From Clostridia bacterium (lineage in GTDB: Bacteria; Bacillota; Clostridia; Christensenellales; CAG-917), in NCBI GenBank assembly GCA_028710495.1, contig JAQUST010000014.1:5872-40345 (forward strand): a DNA stretch of 34,474 nucleotides, read 5' to 3'. The translations under genes and the position numbers were made by a program. Numbering within the stretch: the first letter of the stretch is position 1; every line of letters begins with the position of its first letter. Below, piece after piece: positions 1 to 8,599 of this stretch. The notes beneath the pieces are model-generated. The model was not told the DNA's origin. It did no database searches and saw nothing but the letters and a program-made list of their open reading frames with translations.

Positions 1-335
1 TTTTGTTCATTCAACTTTGCACATGCATTTTCAAGTGACAATAATTGCTTTGCTGAATAAACAGCAACACTCAAATTATTTAGTATTGCTAATTCTGCCT
101 CGCTGTCCGAAAAAATTGTCACAAGCAAAGGTTTTTCTATCCCTGCCTCACGGAGTTTAATCCCTTCTTCAACGGTTGCAACTCCGAAAAAATCGACTTC
201 GTTTTCGCTGGCTTTTGCAACCTCAACCATTCCGTGACCGTACGCATCAGCTTTCACCATAAAAAGAAGTTTCACACCCGCGCGCGACCTCAAATATTTC
301 AAATTTTGTCTCAGAGTGTTCAAATCAACAAGCAT
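1..335 (-). CDS. alr: Alanine racemase, N-terminal part (cut by window edge)
   Basis: PLP-dependent enzyme that interconverts L- and D-alanine for peptidoglycan. The visible 111 codons start MLVDLNTLRQNLKYLRS and contain the PLP-lysine signature VKADAYGHG (catalytic Lys about residue 28), followed by the DFFGVATVEEGIKLREAGI barrel segment typical of the family. The rest lies beyond base 1. The start is the ATG at 333-335. The frame stays open upstream to a stop, but no ATG, GTG or TTG occurs there, so the protein begins a few residues later than usual homologues (which start with about five residues before the IDL motif). No clear Shine-Dalgarno sequence precedes it; a GAGG lies about 19 bases upstream. 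The family assignment is firm and the exact start is less so. Confidence 0.9.
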   Translation of the reverse strand, partial: MLVDLNTLRQNLKYLRSRAGVKLLFMVKADAYGHGMVEVAKASENEVDFFGVATVEEGIKLREAGIEKPLLVTIFSDSEAELAILNNLSVAVYSAKQLLSLENACAKLNEQ

Positions 336-483
336 AGATAGTTTGATTGCATAGCCTCGATAAATTATTGCAGCAAAAGCCTCAGTGGGGCTCGCATATC
401 GATTTTATCATTAGCGGAATGCAAAGCACAAAACTTTTGCAATCCTTAAACAAATGAAATCGTAGCACAAACCGAGACTTTTG

Positions 484-885
484 CTAGTTTATATTATGCT
501 TCTTTAGAATAGCAAGTGCCTTTTCTACATCAGAAGTTTTGAAAAGAATAATTGCTTTCTTTTCTTTTGTGTGAGCAAATGAATAAAGATATTCAATGTC
601 AACACCCTCCTCACTTAGACCCAAAAGTATGTTGGTCAGTCCGCCAGGAACATCTTCAACTTCAATGCCGATAAGGTCATTCGACTTAACAGTGAAACCC
701 GCAAGTTTGAGTGCAGATTCGGCTTTTTTATTGTCAGATGTTATCATACGGACAATGCCAAAATCGCTTGTGTCTGCGATATTTAATGATACGAGGTCAA
801 CTTTTGCATCGGACAATGTCTTTGCTAATGCCTGAAGTCTACCAGCTCTGTTTTCCAAAAAAACTGCAATTTGATTTACCAACAT
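484..885 (-). CDS. Tandem ACT-domain protein of the ior/paaK operon
   Basis: A 133-residue protein made only of two ACT domains (about 3-66 and 70-133). Each shows the beta-strand, then G-R-L or G-G-L helix start (GRLQALAKTLSDAKVDL, GGLTNILLGLSEEGVDI) of small-molecule-binding ACT folds. There is no catalytic domain. Stand-alone ACT pairs of this type are commonly found beside indolepyruvate oxidoreductase and phenylacetate-CoA ligase genes. By inference it senses an aromatic or branched amino acid, or a product of the pathway. It is the last gene of the minus-strand operon, 132 bases after the second paaK-type gene, and a 16-bp tandem repeat fills that gap. An AAGGAG site precedes the ATG. 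The ligand is unknown. Confidence 0.85.
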   Translation of the reverse strand: MLVNQIAVFLENRAGRLQALAKTLSDAKVDLVSLNIADTSDFGIVRMITSDNKKAESALKLAGFTVKSNDLIGIEVEDVPGGLTNILLGLSEEGVDIEYLYSFAHTKEKKAIILFKTSDVEKALAILKKHNIN

Positions 886-910
886 AAATTTCTCTCCTTA
901 AGCTATATTT

Positions 911-974
911 TCTTCTTAACCTGTTTTCTTCTTAACCTGTTTTCTTCTTAACCTGTTTTCTTCTTAACCTGTTT
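911..974. repeat. Four perfect tandem copies of a 16-bp unit
   Basis: The unit TCTTCTTAACCTGTTT is repeated four times without change at 911-926, 927-942, 943-958 and 959-974. A decayed copy of the TTTCTTCTTAA part follows inside the hairpin at 982-1008. The array fills the gap between the ACT gene and the upstream paaK-type gene, inside the likely transcript. Read on the transcribed strand the unit is purine-rich (AAACAGGTTAAGAAGA). No function is evident. Confidence 0.95.
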
Positions 975-981
975 ATTTTCG

Positions 982-1008
982 AAATCAATTTTTCTTCTTA
1001 ATTGATTT
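982..1008. other. Inverted repeat after the paaK-type gene
   Basis: AAATCAATT at 982-990 is mirrored by AATTGATTT at 1000-1008, giving a 9-bp AT-rich stem and a 9-base loop, just downstream of the stop of the gene ending at 1018. On the minus strand it is not followed by a T run, so it is a weak terminator or an mRNA processing/stabilising hairpin in the operon rather than a clear end. On the plus strand a T run follows, but no plus-strand gene leads into it. Confidence 0.5.
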
Positions 1009-1017
1009 TTTTATTGC

Positions 1018-2325
1018 CTATATTTTTCTTTTATCTTCAATTCGCGCTGTTTTACCCTCAGAAAGAGGCAAAGAGTTTGGCGAAACAAGTGTAATTTTTG
1101 CAGCAATTCCTAGCATTGACTGCATATCATGCTCGACATCCTTTCTCACTTTCTCCACAGACTTGACTTCATCCGAGAAGATTGCTTCGCTCATTTCAAC
1201 CTGAATTTCAATGACATCAAGATTTCCAATACGGTCAACAATAATCTTGTAATGAGAACCGATGACACCTGAAATTCCAAGCAATACAGTTTCGATTTGT
1301 GATGGGAACACATTGACTCCGCGAATGATAAGCATATCGTCACTTCTGCCTTGAACACGCTTCATTCTGACCAAGGTTCTTCCACAAACAGGACAGGTTT
1401 CGTGTTTCAATTCACTGATGTCGCGTGTGCGGTATCGAATAAGCGGAATACCTTGTTTGTTAAGAGTTGTGAAAACAAGCTCACCTTTTTCATTGTCACC
1501 AAGTGGCTCTAAGGTGTCAACATCAACGATTTCCGGGTAGAAATAGTCTTCCATTACGTGAAGCCCAAACTTGTCGCCACAGCCCATTGAAACCCCAGGG
1601 CCTGAGATTTCTGACAATCCATAAATATCATAAGCTTTTATGTTGAGTCTCTTCTCAATTTCAATTCGCATACTATCCGACCACGGCTCTGCACCAAAAA
1701 CTCCTATTTTAAGACTCAATTCAGATGGTTTTATGTTAGCCTTTTCCATTTCCTCAGCCAAGAAAATTGCATATGACGGTGTGCAACAAATTGTCGTTGC
1801 TGCAAAATCACGAAGCAACATAATTTGTCGCATTGTGTTTCCTGTTGAAACAGGGATAGTCATCGCTCCAAGTCTTTCTGAACCATAATGCATTCCAAGA
1901 CCGCCCGTGAACAAGCCGTAACCGTAAGAAATATGCACTACATCATCATTCGTACAACCTGCAATTGCAAGGGAACGCGCTCCGCATTCTGCCCAATCTT
2001 CAAGGTCTCGTTTCGTGTAGCCCACAACAGTAAGTTTGCCTGTTGTTCCACTGGAAGCGTGCAGCCTTACTATTTCTTTCTTTGGAACTGCAAACAATCC
2101 AAATGGATAATTTGCACGCAAATCCTGTTTTGTTGTGAATGGCAACTTTGAAATGTCATCGATACTTTTTATGTCAGACGGTTTCAAGTTGATTTTATCC
2201 ATTTTTGCACGATAGTACGGAACATTGTCGTAAACACGCTTTACTAAGTCAATCAATCTTTCAGATTGCAAAGCTTTCATATCTTCGCGTGACATTGTTT
2301 CTATTTTCTCGTTGAAGTAATTCAT
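1018..2325 (-). CDS. paaK: Phenylacetate-CoA ligase-type enzyme (copy 1)
   Basis: An adenylate-forming enzyme that joins an aryl acid to CoA using ATP, giving AMP and PPi. At 435 residues it has the family length. Visible features are the ATP-binding loop SSGTTGK at residues 91-97, the core motif YGLSEISGPG, the RYRTRDIS motif before the hinge, a CPVCGR zinc-like pair, and the C-terminal AMP-binding subdomain starting near MLIIRGVNVFPSQIE. A GGAG site precedes the ATG. It lies 35 bases after iorB. In such operons the enzyme may salvage aryl acids or run backwards to release the free acid from IorAB-made aryl-acetyl-CoA; direction and substrate (phenyl-, indole- or hydroxyphenylacetate) cannot be told from sequence. 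The assignment to the PaaK family is firm. Confidence 0.92.
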   Translation of the reverse strand: MNYFNEKIETMSREDMKALQSERLIDLVKRVYDNVPYYRAKMDKINLKPSDIKSIDDISKLPFTTKQDLRANYPFGLFAVPKKEIVRLHASSGTTGKLTVVGYTKRDLEDWAECGARSLAIAGCTNDDVVHISYGYGLFTGGLGMHYGSERLGAMTIPVSTGNTMRQIMLLRDFAATTICCTPSYAIFLAEEMEKANIKPSELSLKIGVFGAEPWSDSMRIEIEKRLNIKAYDIYGLSEISGPGVSMGCGDKFGLHVMEDYFYPEIVDVDTLEPLGDNEKGELVFTTLNKQGIPLIRYRTRDISELKHETCPVCGRTLVRMKRVQGRSDDMLIIRGVNVFPSQIETVLLGISGVIGSHYKIIVDRIGNLDVIEIQVEMSEAIFSDEVKSVEKVRKDVEHDMQSMLGIAAKITLVSPNSLPLSEGKTARIEDKRKI

Positions 2326-2360
2326 ATAATCTCCAGTAAATTTACTATGAAAACACCCGA

Positions 2361-2936
2361 CTAAATCTCATAGCCTTTTTCAAGTGCAATTTTGTTTATT
2401 TCAAAGAAATTTGGTTTGACACATTTTTGAAGTGCTTTGACCATTATCTCCATTTCTATTCCTAGATTTTTGGCAAGCACGCCAAGAATAATAACATTTA
2501 CAGTCTTTGTGTTTCCTAATTCTTCCGCTATTTTTAGCGCGTCAACAACAACAACTTTTTTGGTTGTTTTTTCAAGCTCTGCTATAATATTTTGAGGATA
2601 TTCCTTTGCTCCGATAATGACAGGCATAGGCAAAATTTCTTGATTGTTGACAACGATGACACCATCTTCTTTCAAAAAGTTGGTATAGCGCAATGCTTCA
2701 AGTTTTTCAAATGATACAATGATATCCGCATCGTGAAGCGCAATGATTGGTGAATCAACCTTTTGTGCAAGTTTTGCATGAGTGACAACACTCCCACCTC
2801 GTTGAGCCATTCCGTGAACTTCACTGAGTTTGCAATCCAATCCCAACTCAACTGCAAGCTGCCCGATAATTCTTGATGCTAAAAGTGTACCCTGCCCGCC
2901 AACTCCAACAATCAAAATGTTCAAATCTTTTTTCAT
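2361..2936 (-). CDS. iorB: Indolepyruvate:ferredoxin oxidoreductase, beta subunit
   Basis: The gamma-type subunit of the thiamine-diphosphate 2-oxoacid:ferredoxin oxidoreductase family. With IorA it converts aryl-pyruvates plus CoA to aryl-acetyl-CoA, CO2 and reduced ferredoxin in the cytoplasm of anaerobes. The 191-residue protein starts MKKDLNILIVGVGGQG, with the glycine-rich loop GVGGQG at 11-16 and the family motif EVHGMAQRGGSVVTH at 39-53. A longer open frame runs upstream into iorA, but the start at 2936 is chosen because its ATG shares bases with the iorA stop (ATGA overlap, 2933-2936) and because homologues begin there. The overlap implies translational coupling and 1:1 subunit production. 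Confidence 0.95.
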   Translation of the reverse strand: MKKDLNILIVGVGGQGTLLASRIIGQLAVELGLDCKLSEVHGMAQRGGSVVTHAKLAQKVDSPIIALHDADIIVSFEKLEALRYTNFLKEDGVIVVNNQEILPMPVIIGAKEYPQNIIAELEKTTKKVVVVDALKIAEELGNTKTVNVIILGVLAKNLGIEMEIMVKALQKCVKPNFFEINKIALEKGYEI

Positions 2937-4654
2937 TTTTTGCCCTCCTCGATTGCTCCAAATTTGCACAAGTCCTTGCACAAGCCACATCCAACACAAA
3001 GTGAAGGATTGATTTTTGCTGAGCCGTCTTTTTGTTTTTCGATAGCAGGACAACCAATCTTCAAACACATTCCACATTTTTTGCAATCATGAATGCTGAA
3101 AGCTGACGGATAATTTCTATTGAGCAAAGCACAAGGACGCTTTGCTATAATGACAGAAACGCCATCCTTTTCTAGTTCAGACTTCAAAAGTTTTTCAAGC
3201 CCTGATATATCATAGGCATCAATAACATTGACGCTGTCTGCGCCAAGCACTTTGACAAGTTCCACCAAATCGAGTTTCTTTGTTGTCTCGCCCGAAAGTG
3301 TAATTCCTGTTGCAGGATGTTCTTGATGTCCTGTCATTCCTGTTGTTGAATTGTCCAAAATAAGCAATTTCATATTGCTTTTGTTGTACACTGCATTGAC
3401 AAGTCCTGTCATTCCACTATGCACAAACGTGCTATCGCCAATGACTGCCACAACTTTTTTCGAGCCTTCTTTGCCAAGTGCCTTTTCAAAGCCGTGAGCA
3501 ATTCCAAGAGATGCGCCCATACAAACAACAGTGTCAACCGCTGAGAGTGGCGCTTGCGCACCAAGAGTGTAACAGCCGATGTCAGCAGACACAGTGAGCT
3601 TCATTTTGCTCAGCACATAAAATACGCCACGGTGGGGGCAACCTGCGCACATCACAGGCGGACGAACTGGCAAATCCTTTTTTTCTATGTTTTGCGAAAT
3701 ACCAAGAATTTTTTCTTTTATTATTGAAACAGAAATTTCTCCCTGCTTTGAAAATAATTCTTTTCCACGGCATTTTATACCGTTTGCCTTCATTTGATTT
3801 TCAAAGAACGGTTCAAGTTCTTCTATAACGATAACTTCCTCAACTTCATTAGCAAACTTTTTCAAGCGTTCTATTGCTAATGGATATACCATACCAAGTT
3901 TGAAAATCGATGCTGTTGGAAGCGCTTCTTTCACATATTGATAAACAACACCTGAGCAAACAATACCCAACTTTTTATCGTTCAATTCCACAGTGTTTAT
4001 GTCACTGCTTTCAATGTCTTTGGCAAGTCGGATTTCTCTCGCTTCAACTGCTTTGTGACGACCTATTGCAGAAGCTGGCATCATCGTGTATTTTGTTATA
4101 TCTTTTTGATACGGTTTGATTGCAACTTCTTCTCTTTCTTCTTCTGTAACAAAGCTTTGGCTGTGTGCCAGTCTTGTTGTTGTGCGAATGAAAACGGGAG
4201 TGTCATATTCTTCAGAAATTTTGTAAGCTTTCTTTATGTATTCCTTTGCCTCATTTGAATTTGAGGGTTCAAGCATTGGAATATGCGCACTTCTAGCATA
4301 AAAACGGGTGTCCTGCTCATTTTGTGATGAATGCATACCCGGGTCATCGGCTGCAACTATAACCAAACCGCCGTTTACACCAGTGTATGCGGCTGTAAAC
4401 ATTGGGTCAGCAGCGACATTGACTCCAACGTGCTTCATACAAACCATAGAGCGCGCGCCTGCAAAGCTTGCGCCTATTGCGACTTCAAAAGCAACTTTTT
4501 CGTTTGGCGCCCATTCGGCATAAACGCCATCATACTTCACAACAGCTTCCGTGATTTCCGTGCTTGGCGTACCCGGATAAGCTGATACAACACGAACTCC
4601 TGCTTCATAAGCGCCACGGGCTATTGCCTCATTTCCCAGCATTAGTTTTTTCAT
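2933..4654 (-). CDS. iorA: Indolepyruvate:ferredoxin oxidoreductase, alpha subunit
   Basis: The large subunit carrying thiamine diphosphate and two [4Fe-4S] clusters. It starts MKKLMLGNEAIARGAYEAGV (573 residues). The sequence shows YPGTPSTEITE near residue 27, EWAPNEKVA near 48, the thiamine-diphosphate region (GDSTFVHSGMTG and NSTTGMTGHQ), and a C-terminal ferredoxin domain. There the cluster cysteines are C524, C527, C530, C535 and C553, C556, C559, C563. The frame is open eight codons further upstream, but the chosen ATG has an AGGAG site five bases ahead and matches the usual IorA start. It is followed by iorB with an ATGA overlap and preceded by the second paaK-type gene 135 bases upstream. 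The enzyme is oxygen-sensitive in known cases, supporting an anaerobic host. Confidence 0.95.
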   Translation of the reverse strand: MKKLMLGNEAIARGAYEAGVRVVSAYPGTPSTEITEAVVKYDGVYAEWAPNEKVAFEVAIGASFAGARSMVCMKHVGVNVAADPMFTAAYTGVNGGLVIVAADDPGMHSSQNEQDTRFYARSAHIPMLEPSNSNEAKEYIKKAYKISEEYDTPVFIRTTTRLAHSQSFVTEEEREEVAIKPYQKDITKYTMMPASAIGRHKAVEAREIRLAKDIESSDINTVELNDKKLGIVCSGVVYQYVKEALPTASIFKLGMVYPLAIERLKKFANEVEEVIVIEELEPFFENQMKANGIKCRGKELFSKQGEISVSIIKEKILGISQNIEKKDLPVRPPVMCAGCPHRGVFYVLSKMKLTVSADIGCYTLGAQAPLSAVDTVVCMGASLGIAHGFEKALGKEGSKKVVAVIGDSTFVHSGMTGLVNAVYNKSNMKLLILDNSTTGMTGHQEHPATGITLSGETTKKLDLVELVKVLGADSVNVIDAYDISGLEKLLKSELEKDGVSVIIAKRPCALLNRNYPSAFSIHDCKKCGMCLKIGCPAIEKQKDGSAKINPSLCVGCGLCKDLCKFGAIEEGKK

Positions 4655-4789
4655 TCTTGCTCCTATTCTGTCTTTCATTTGTTCTTTCTCAAGTGACTGA
4701 ATTCAAATTGTAAAACTAACTAAATTGATAATTCGCATTACGTTTTATATTTTTCATTCAGTTTTTCATATGTCAAAAAAAAATTCTTA

Positions 4790-6103
4790 TCAGCCTTTTG
4801 ACAGGTCACGCAAATCAGTAACGCGCTTTGCCTTGCCTTCATAACGCTTGAGTGACAATGGTTCAACGAGTTTGACGACAGCATCAATTTGCAACACTGT
4901 TTTGAGGTTGTGTTTGATTTTGCTGCGCAGTTCATCAAGTTTTTTGAAGTTATCAAGCAAATCGCCATTGGCGACTTCAACTGAAACTTCAAGTTTGTCC
5001 ATATGATTTTCTCTTGTGACAACGATTTCATATTGCCCGCCGACTTCAGGTATTTCCATAATAATGCCTTCAATTTGCGACGGGAACACATTGACTCCGC
5101 GAATGATAAGCATATCATCCGTTCTTCCTTGAAATTTATCAATTCTGCGCAAAGTTCTTCCGCATTTGCAAGTGCCTGGGATTATGCGTGTTATGTCTTT
5201 TGTGCGATAGCGTATGATTGGCATCGCTTCTTTTTGTAAAGCAGTGATGACAAGCTCGCCATATTGTCCGTCTTCAACGGGCTCAAATGTTTTGGTGTCC
5301 AATATTTCAATCAAAAAATAATCTTCATTGACATGCAGTCCGCATTTTTCAAGACACTCTCCTGCAACGCCAGGACCAACAATTTCCGACAAGCCGTAGT
5401 TGTCAGTGGAAATGACATTGAGTTTTTTTTCAATTTCGTGATGCATTTCAGGTGATGATGCTTCGCTTCCGAACATACCCACACGGAGTTTGAAATCCTT
5501 TATGGCATAACCGAGCTTTTCAATCATTTCACCGATGTACAAGGCATATGAAGGTGTTGCGATAAGCACGGTTGCTCCCAAGTCCTTGAGCAACATAATT
5601 TGTCTTTCCGTGTTTCCGCTTGAAGCAGGAATGACAGCAGCGCCGACTTTTTCCATACCTTGATGAAGACCTAGCGCGCCTGTAAACAATCCGTAACCGA
5701 ATGAAATTTGGGCTACGTCTTTGTTTGTGACACCTGCCATAGTGATAAGTCTTGCCATACATTCAGACCACATTTCAAGGTCATTGTTCGTGTATGTAAC
5801 AACTGTTGGTTTTCCACTCGTTCCGCTTGATGCGTGTATACGCGCAACTTTATCCATTGAAACTGCATTCATACCAAATGGATAGTTGTCACGCAAATCA
5901 GACTTGACTGTGAATGGTATTTTCCGCAAATCACTAAGGGAGTTAATATCTTCGGGTTTGACGCCCGCTTTATCAAACATTTTTGTGTAAAACGGTGAAT
6001 TCGCATAAGCATAAGCAACAACTTTTTTTAGCTTTTCAAGCTGTATATCTTGCATCTCTTCACGGGTTGCTGTTTCGATTTTGGAATCAAAGTATTTCGT
6101 CAT
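4790..6103 (-). CDS. paaK: Phenylacetate-CoA ligase-type enzyme (copy 2)
   Basis: First gene of the aromatic 2-oxoacid operon; 437 residues, a diverged paralogue of the gene at 1018-2325. It has the ATP loop SSGTSGK at 92-98, YGLSEIVGPG in the core, RYRTKDIT before the hinge and the C-terminal segment MLIIRGVNVFPSQIE. The two copies align over their whole length but differ at many positions in the middle, where the acyl pocket lies, so different aryl substrates or opposite directions are plausible. The ATG at 6103 follows a CGAGGTGAGAA ribosome site. A candidate promoter lies at 6165-6193. The gene is separated from iorA by 135 AT-rich bases with no clear terminator. Confidence 0.92.
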   Translation of the reverse strand: MTKYFDSKIETATREEMQDIQLEKLKKVVAYAYANSPFYTKMFDKAGVKPEDINSLSDLRKIPFTVKSDLRDNYPFGMNAVSMDKVARIHASSGTSGKPTVVTYTNNDLEMWSECMARLITMAGVTNKDVAQISFGYGLFTGALGLHQGMEKVGAAVIPASSGNTERQIMLLKDLGATVLIATPSYALYIGEMIEKLGYAIKDFKLRVGMFGSEASSPEMHHEIEKKLNVISTDNYGLSEIVGPGVAGECLEKCGLHVNEDYFLIEILDTKTFEPVEDGQYGELVITALQKEAMPIIRYRTKDITRIIPGTCKCGRTLRRIDKFQGRTDDMLIIRGVNVFPSQIEGIIMEIPEVGGQYEIVVTRENHMDKLEVSVEVANGDLLDNFKKLDELRSKIKHNLKTVLQIDAVVKLVEPLSLKRYEGKAKRVTDLRDLSKG

Positions 6104-6164
6104 TTCTCACCTCGTACAATCATCTTACAAAACTTTTACCATCATTTTTTCAAGCTTTTCTTGC

Positions 6165-6193
6165 ATTATCTTTCTTAAATTCAACTTAGCCAA
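6165..6193 (-). promoter_or_regulatory. Candidate promoter of the paaK-ior operon
   Basis: Read on the minus strand: TTGGCT (-35), a 17-base spacer and GATAAT (-10), giving a leader of roughly 50 bases before the ATG at 6103. Both boxes are near consensus (4/6 and 5/6). No terminator-like attenuator was seen in the leader. Confidence 0.45.
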
Positions 6194-6262
6194 TATATCG
6201 AAACATTTTCAAATTGATAAAATATATATATCATTCTGCTAAATCTTCAATACAAATATTTT

Positions 6263-8518
6263 TCAATTAAAATCTTTATCAAGATTAGCGTAATAATTCA
6301 TAAGACTACCTTTCAAAATTATTTGTTTTTCCGCATCAGTTATCGCATCCATTGAAAGAGTTATGCCCTGAACTTTTCCGCCACGAACAAGCAATGCCTC
6401 AAAAGATGTTTCACCGCTTTTAATTGAATTCCGTATATCTTTTATGACAATTATGTCATTTAGTTTGAATTCAACATCTTTGATTAGAAATGGAAGCATA
6501 CCCCAATTTATTAGGTTTGAGCGATAACGCTTTGTAGCATATTCGTTTGCGATGTTTGCAACACCGCCTAAAACTCTTTGGCAACTTGCTGCTTGTTCTC
6601 TTGCCGAACCGTCACCAGGTCTTTTAGCAAAAATAACGCTACCGTATGTTAAGTCTGAAGTGTCAACACCTGCAAGCGAAAGTTTTTCTTCAACATTTTC
6701 TATTTCGTTTCCGTTCAACATTTCTATCGCATCATTTTTGACAGCCTTAGCACGAGAAACATATTCCGGAACTTTGCGTGAAAGTGCAAACTCAGCAAGA
6801 CGAAGCGGATTACTGCGGTATGATGAAGTTTCGCCTGATGGAATAAGTTCATCAGTTGTGGTGACATCATCATTTATAACTGCGACCACTTTCATTGCCA
6901 AGTTGTTCGCTAGAGGTGCAATTTCAGGCCAGTCCGCAATGTTTGGACCATATATCAAATCTTCGTTATTTTTTGAAGCCTCAAATCCGTTGTAAATTCT
7001 TCCCTTATAAATTGAAGCATCGAAATGGAAATCCGGTATGCTTTCATCATAATCAAAATCAAACGCAGAAGTCAGAATTCCGCCATTTGCAGCTGTTGCC
7101 GCTATTGATCGCGCATCCATAAGTGCGACTGCCGAGATTTGATTGTCTGATGGTTTTGCTCCTTCACGCGACATAAAGTTTCTTGTCGTATGTCGAATTG
7201 ACAAACCGTTGTTGACAGGAACATCTCCCGCGCCAAAGCAAGGACCACAGAAGCATTGTTTGACCACAGCACCAGATTGCAACAAACTTGCTATTGAGCC
7301 GTTTTTGATAAGCTCAAGCAGTGTCGGTTGTGAACCTGCATAAACAGAAAGTGAAAATGCTCCATTTCCGACATTTTTGTTTTTTAATATATTTGATGCA
7401 GTGACTATATTGTCATAAGTTCCGCCTGCGCAACCAGCAATAATACCTTGCGAAACCTGAATTTTTCCGTTGACAATTTTATCACTAAGTTTGAAGTTTA
7501 TTTTTTCATCCAAAACTTTGCGACATTCAACTTCCGCTTTCGATAAAATATCCATAGGGTTTGCGATCAAATCCGCAAGTTTGTACACGTTTGAAGGATG
7601 AAACGGAAGAGCTATCAGAGGTTCGACTTTTGATAAATCGACTTCAATCGCTCCATCATAGCAAGCAAAATTGTCAGGCTTCAGCTCTTTATACTCATCT
7701 TCTCTTCCGTATTCTGACAGATATTCTTTGACTTTTTCATCTGTGCACCAAACGGAAGAAAGGCATGCTGTTTCTGTGGTCATAACATCAATACCGTTTC
7801 TGAATTCGACTGATAAATCCGAAATTCCGTCACCAATAAACTCAAGCACCTTGTTTTTGACAGCACCTGAAGCAAAGACTTCACCAATTATTGCGAGTGC
7901 TACATCTTGCGGTCCAACGCCTTTTCTTACTTTTCCAAATAGTCGAACGGCGACCACATCGGGGCGTTTCACATCATAAGTGCAACCAAGCAGCTGCTTG
8001 ACAAGTTCGGGTCCGCCCTCTCCGATTGCCATTGTACCAAGAGCGCCATAGCGGGTGTGGCTGTCGCTTCCTAAAATCATTTTTCCGCAACCTGCCATCA
8101 TTTCACGCATATAAGAATGAATGACCGCTTGATTTGCAGGCACATATATGCCACCGTATTTCTTCGCAGCGGAAAGCCCAAAGAGATGGTCATCTTCGTT
8201 TATTGTGCCGCCAACTGCACAGAGGCTGTTGTGGCAGTTTGTCATAACATAAGGGATTGGGAATTCTTTCAAACCGCTGCCTTTTGCAGTTTGAATAATA
8301 CCTACATATGTGATATCGTGTGATGCAAGCGCATCAAATTTTAAGCATAGAGCATTTGGGTTTTTGGAAATATTATGCTTTGAAATTATCTTGTGAGCAA
8401 TTGTTCCCTCTCCTGCTGTTTCAAAAGCAGTAAACTCAGGATAGCGAGCAGAAACTTCTTCACGGGGAATAAGCTTTCCATTGGTATAGTAAACTTTGTT
8501 GGTGTAAACTCTTATCAT
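6263..8518 (-). CDS. Aconitase-family hydratase (YbhJ type)
   Basis: A 751-residue member of the aconitase superfamily, closest in layout to E. coli YbhJ (753 residues), whose reaction is not established. It keeps the Fe-S ligands: one Cys in AGCAGGTYDN and two in CFCGPCFGAGD. It also carries the substrate motif LGSDSHTRYGALGTMAIGEGG and a C-terminal swivel domain with YGSVIFAKRPGDGSAREQ. It differs from housekeeping aconitase in these active-site surroundings, so citrate need not be the substrate. The ATG at 8518 (MIRVYTNKVYYTNG) is preferred over TTG or ATG codons up to 8536: a GGTGAGG site lies nine bases ahead, and the resulting length matches the family. No other citrate-cycle gene is nearby. 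A TATAAT-like box lies at 8581-8586 on the minus strand, without a good -35. Confidence 0.85.
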   Translation of the reverse strand: MIRVYTNKVYYTNGKLIPREEVSARYPEFTAFETAGEGTIAHKIISKHNISKNPNALCLKFDALASHDITYVGIIQTAKGSGLKEFPIPYVMTNCHNSLCAVGGTINEDDHLFGLSAAKKYGGIYVPANQAVIHSYMREMMAGCGKMILGSDSHTRYGALGTMAIGEGGPELVKQLLGCTYDVKRPDVVAVRLFGKVRKGVGPQDVALAIIGEVFASGAVKNKVLEFIGDGISDLSVEFRNGIDVMTTETACLSSVWCTDEKVKEYLSEYGREDEYKELKPDNFACYDGAIEVDLSKVEPLIALPFHPSNVYKLADLIANPMDILSKAEVECRKVLDEKINFKLSDKIVNGKIQVSQGIIAGCAGGTYDNIVTASNILKNKNVGNGAFSLSVYAGSQPTLLELIKNGSIASLLQSGAVVKQCFCGPCFGAGDVPVNNGLSIRHTTRNFMSREGAKPSDNQISAVALMDARSIAATAANGGILTSAFDFDYDESIPDFHFDASIYKGRIYNGFEASKNNEDLIYGPNIADWPEIAPLANNLAMKVVAVINDDVTTTDELIPSGETSSYRSNPLRLAEFALSRKVPEYVSRAKAVKNDAIEMLNGNEIENVEEKLSLAGVDTSDLTYGSVIFAKRPGDGSAREQAASCQRVLGGVANIANEYATKRYRSNLINWGMLPFLIKDVEFKLNDIIVIKDIRNSIKSGETSFEALLVRGGKVQGITLSMDAITDAEKQIILKGSLMNYYANLDKDFN

Positions 8519-8599
8519 TTGCCTCATCCTCACCAAAATTATTAAGCAACATAATCACTTGCGATAATTTTGAATAATGTATTATATATTTGTATAAGT

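Noticed and set aside
2937-3086. 50-codon N-terminal extension of iorB
   Set aside because: It runs through the ferredoxin domain of iorA in another frame; the ATGA overlap and family start are at 2936.
4738-5142. 134-codon minus-strand frame after the second paaK-type gene
   Set aside because: It overlaps the true paaK frame out of phase and has no family features.
6552-6995. 147-codon plus-strand frame
   Set aside because: Antisense to the aconitase-family gene, with no recognisable domain and no ribosome site.
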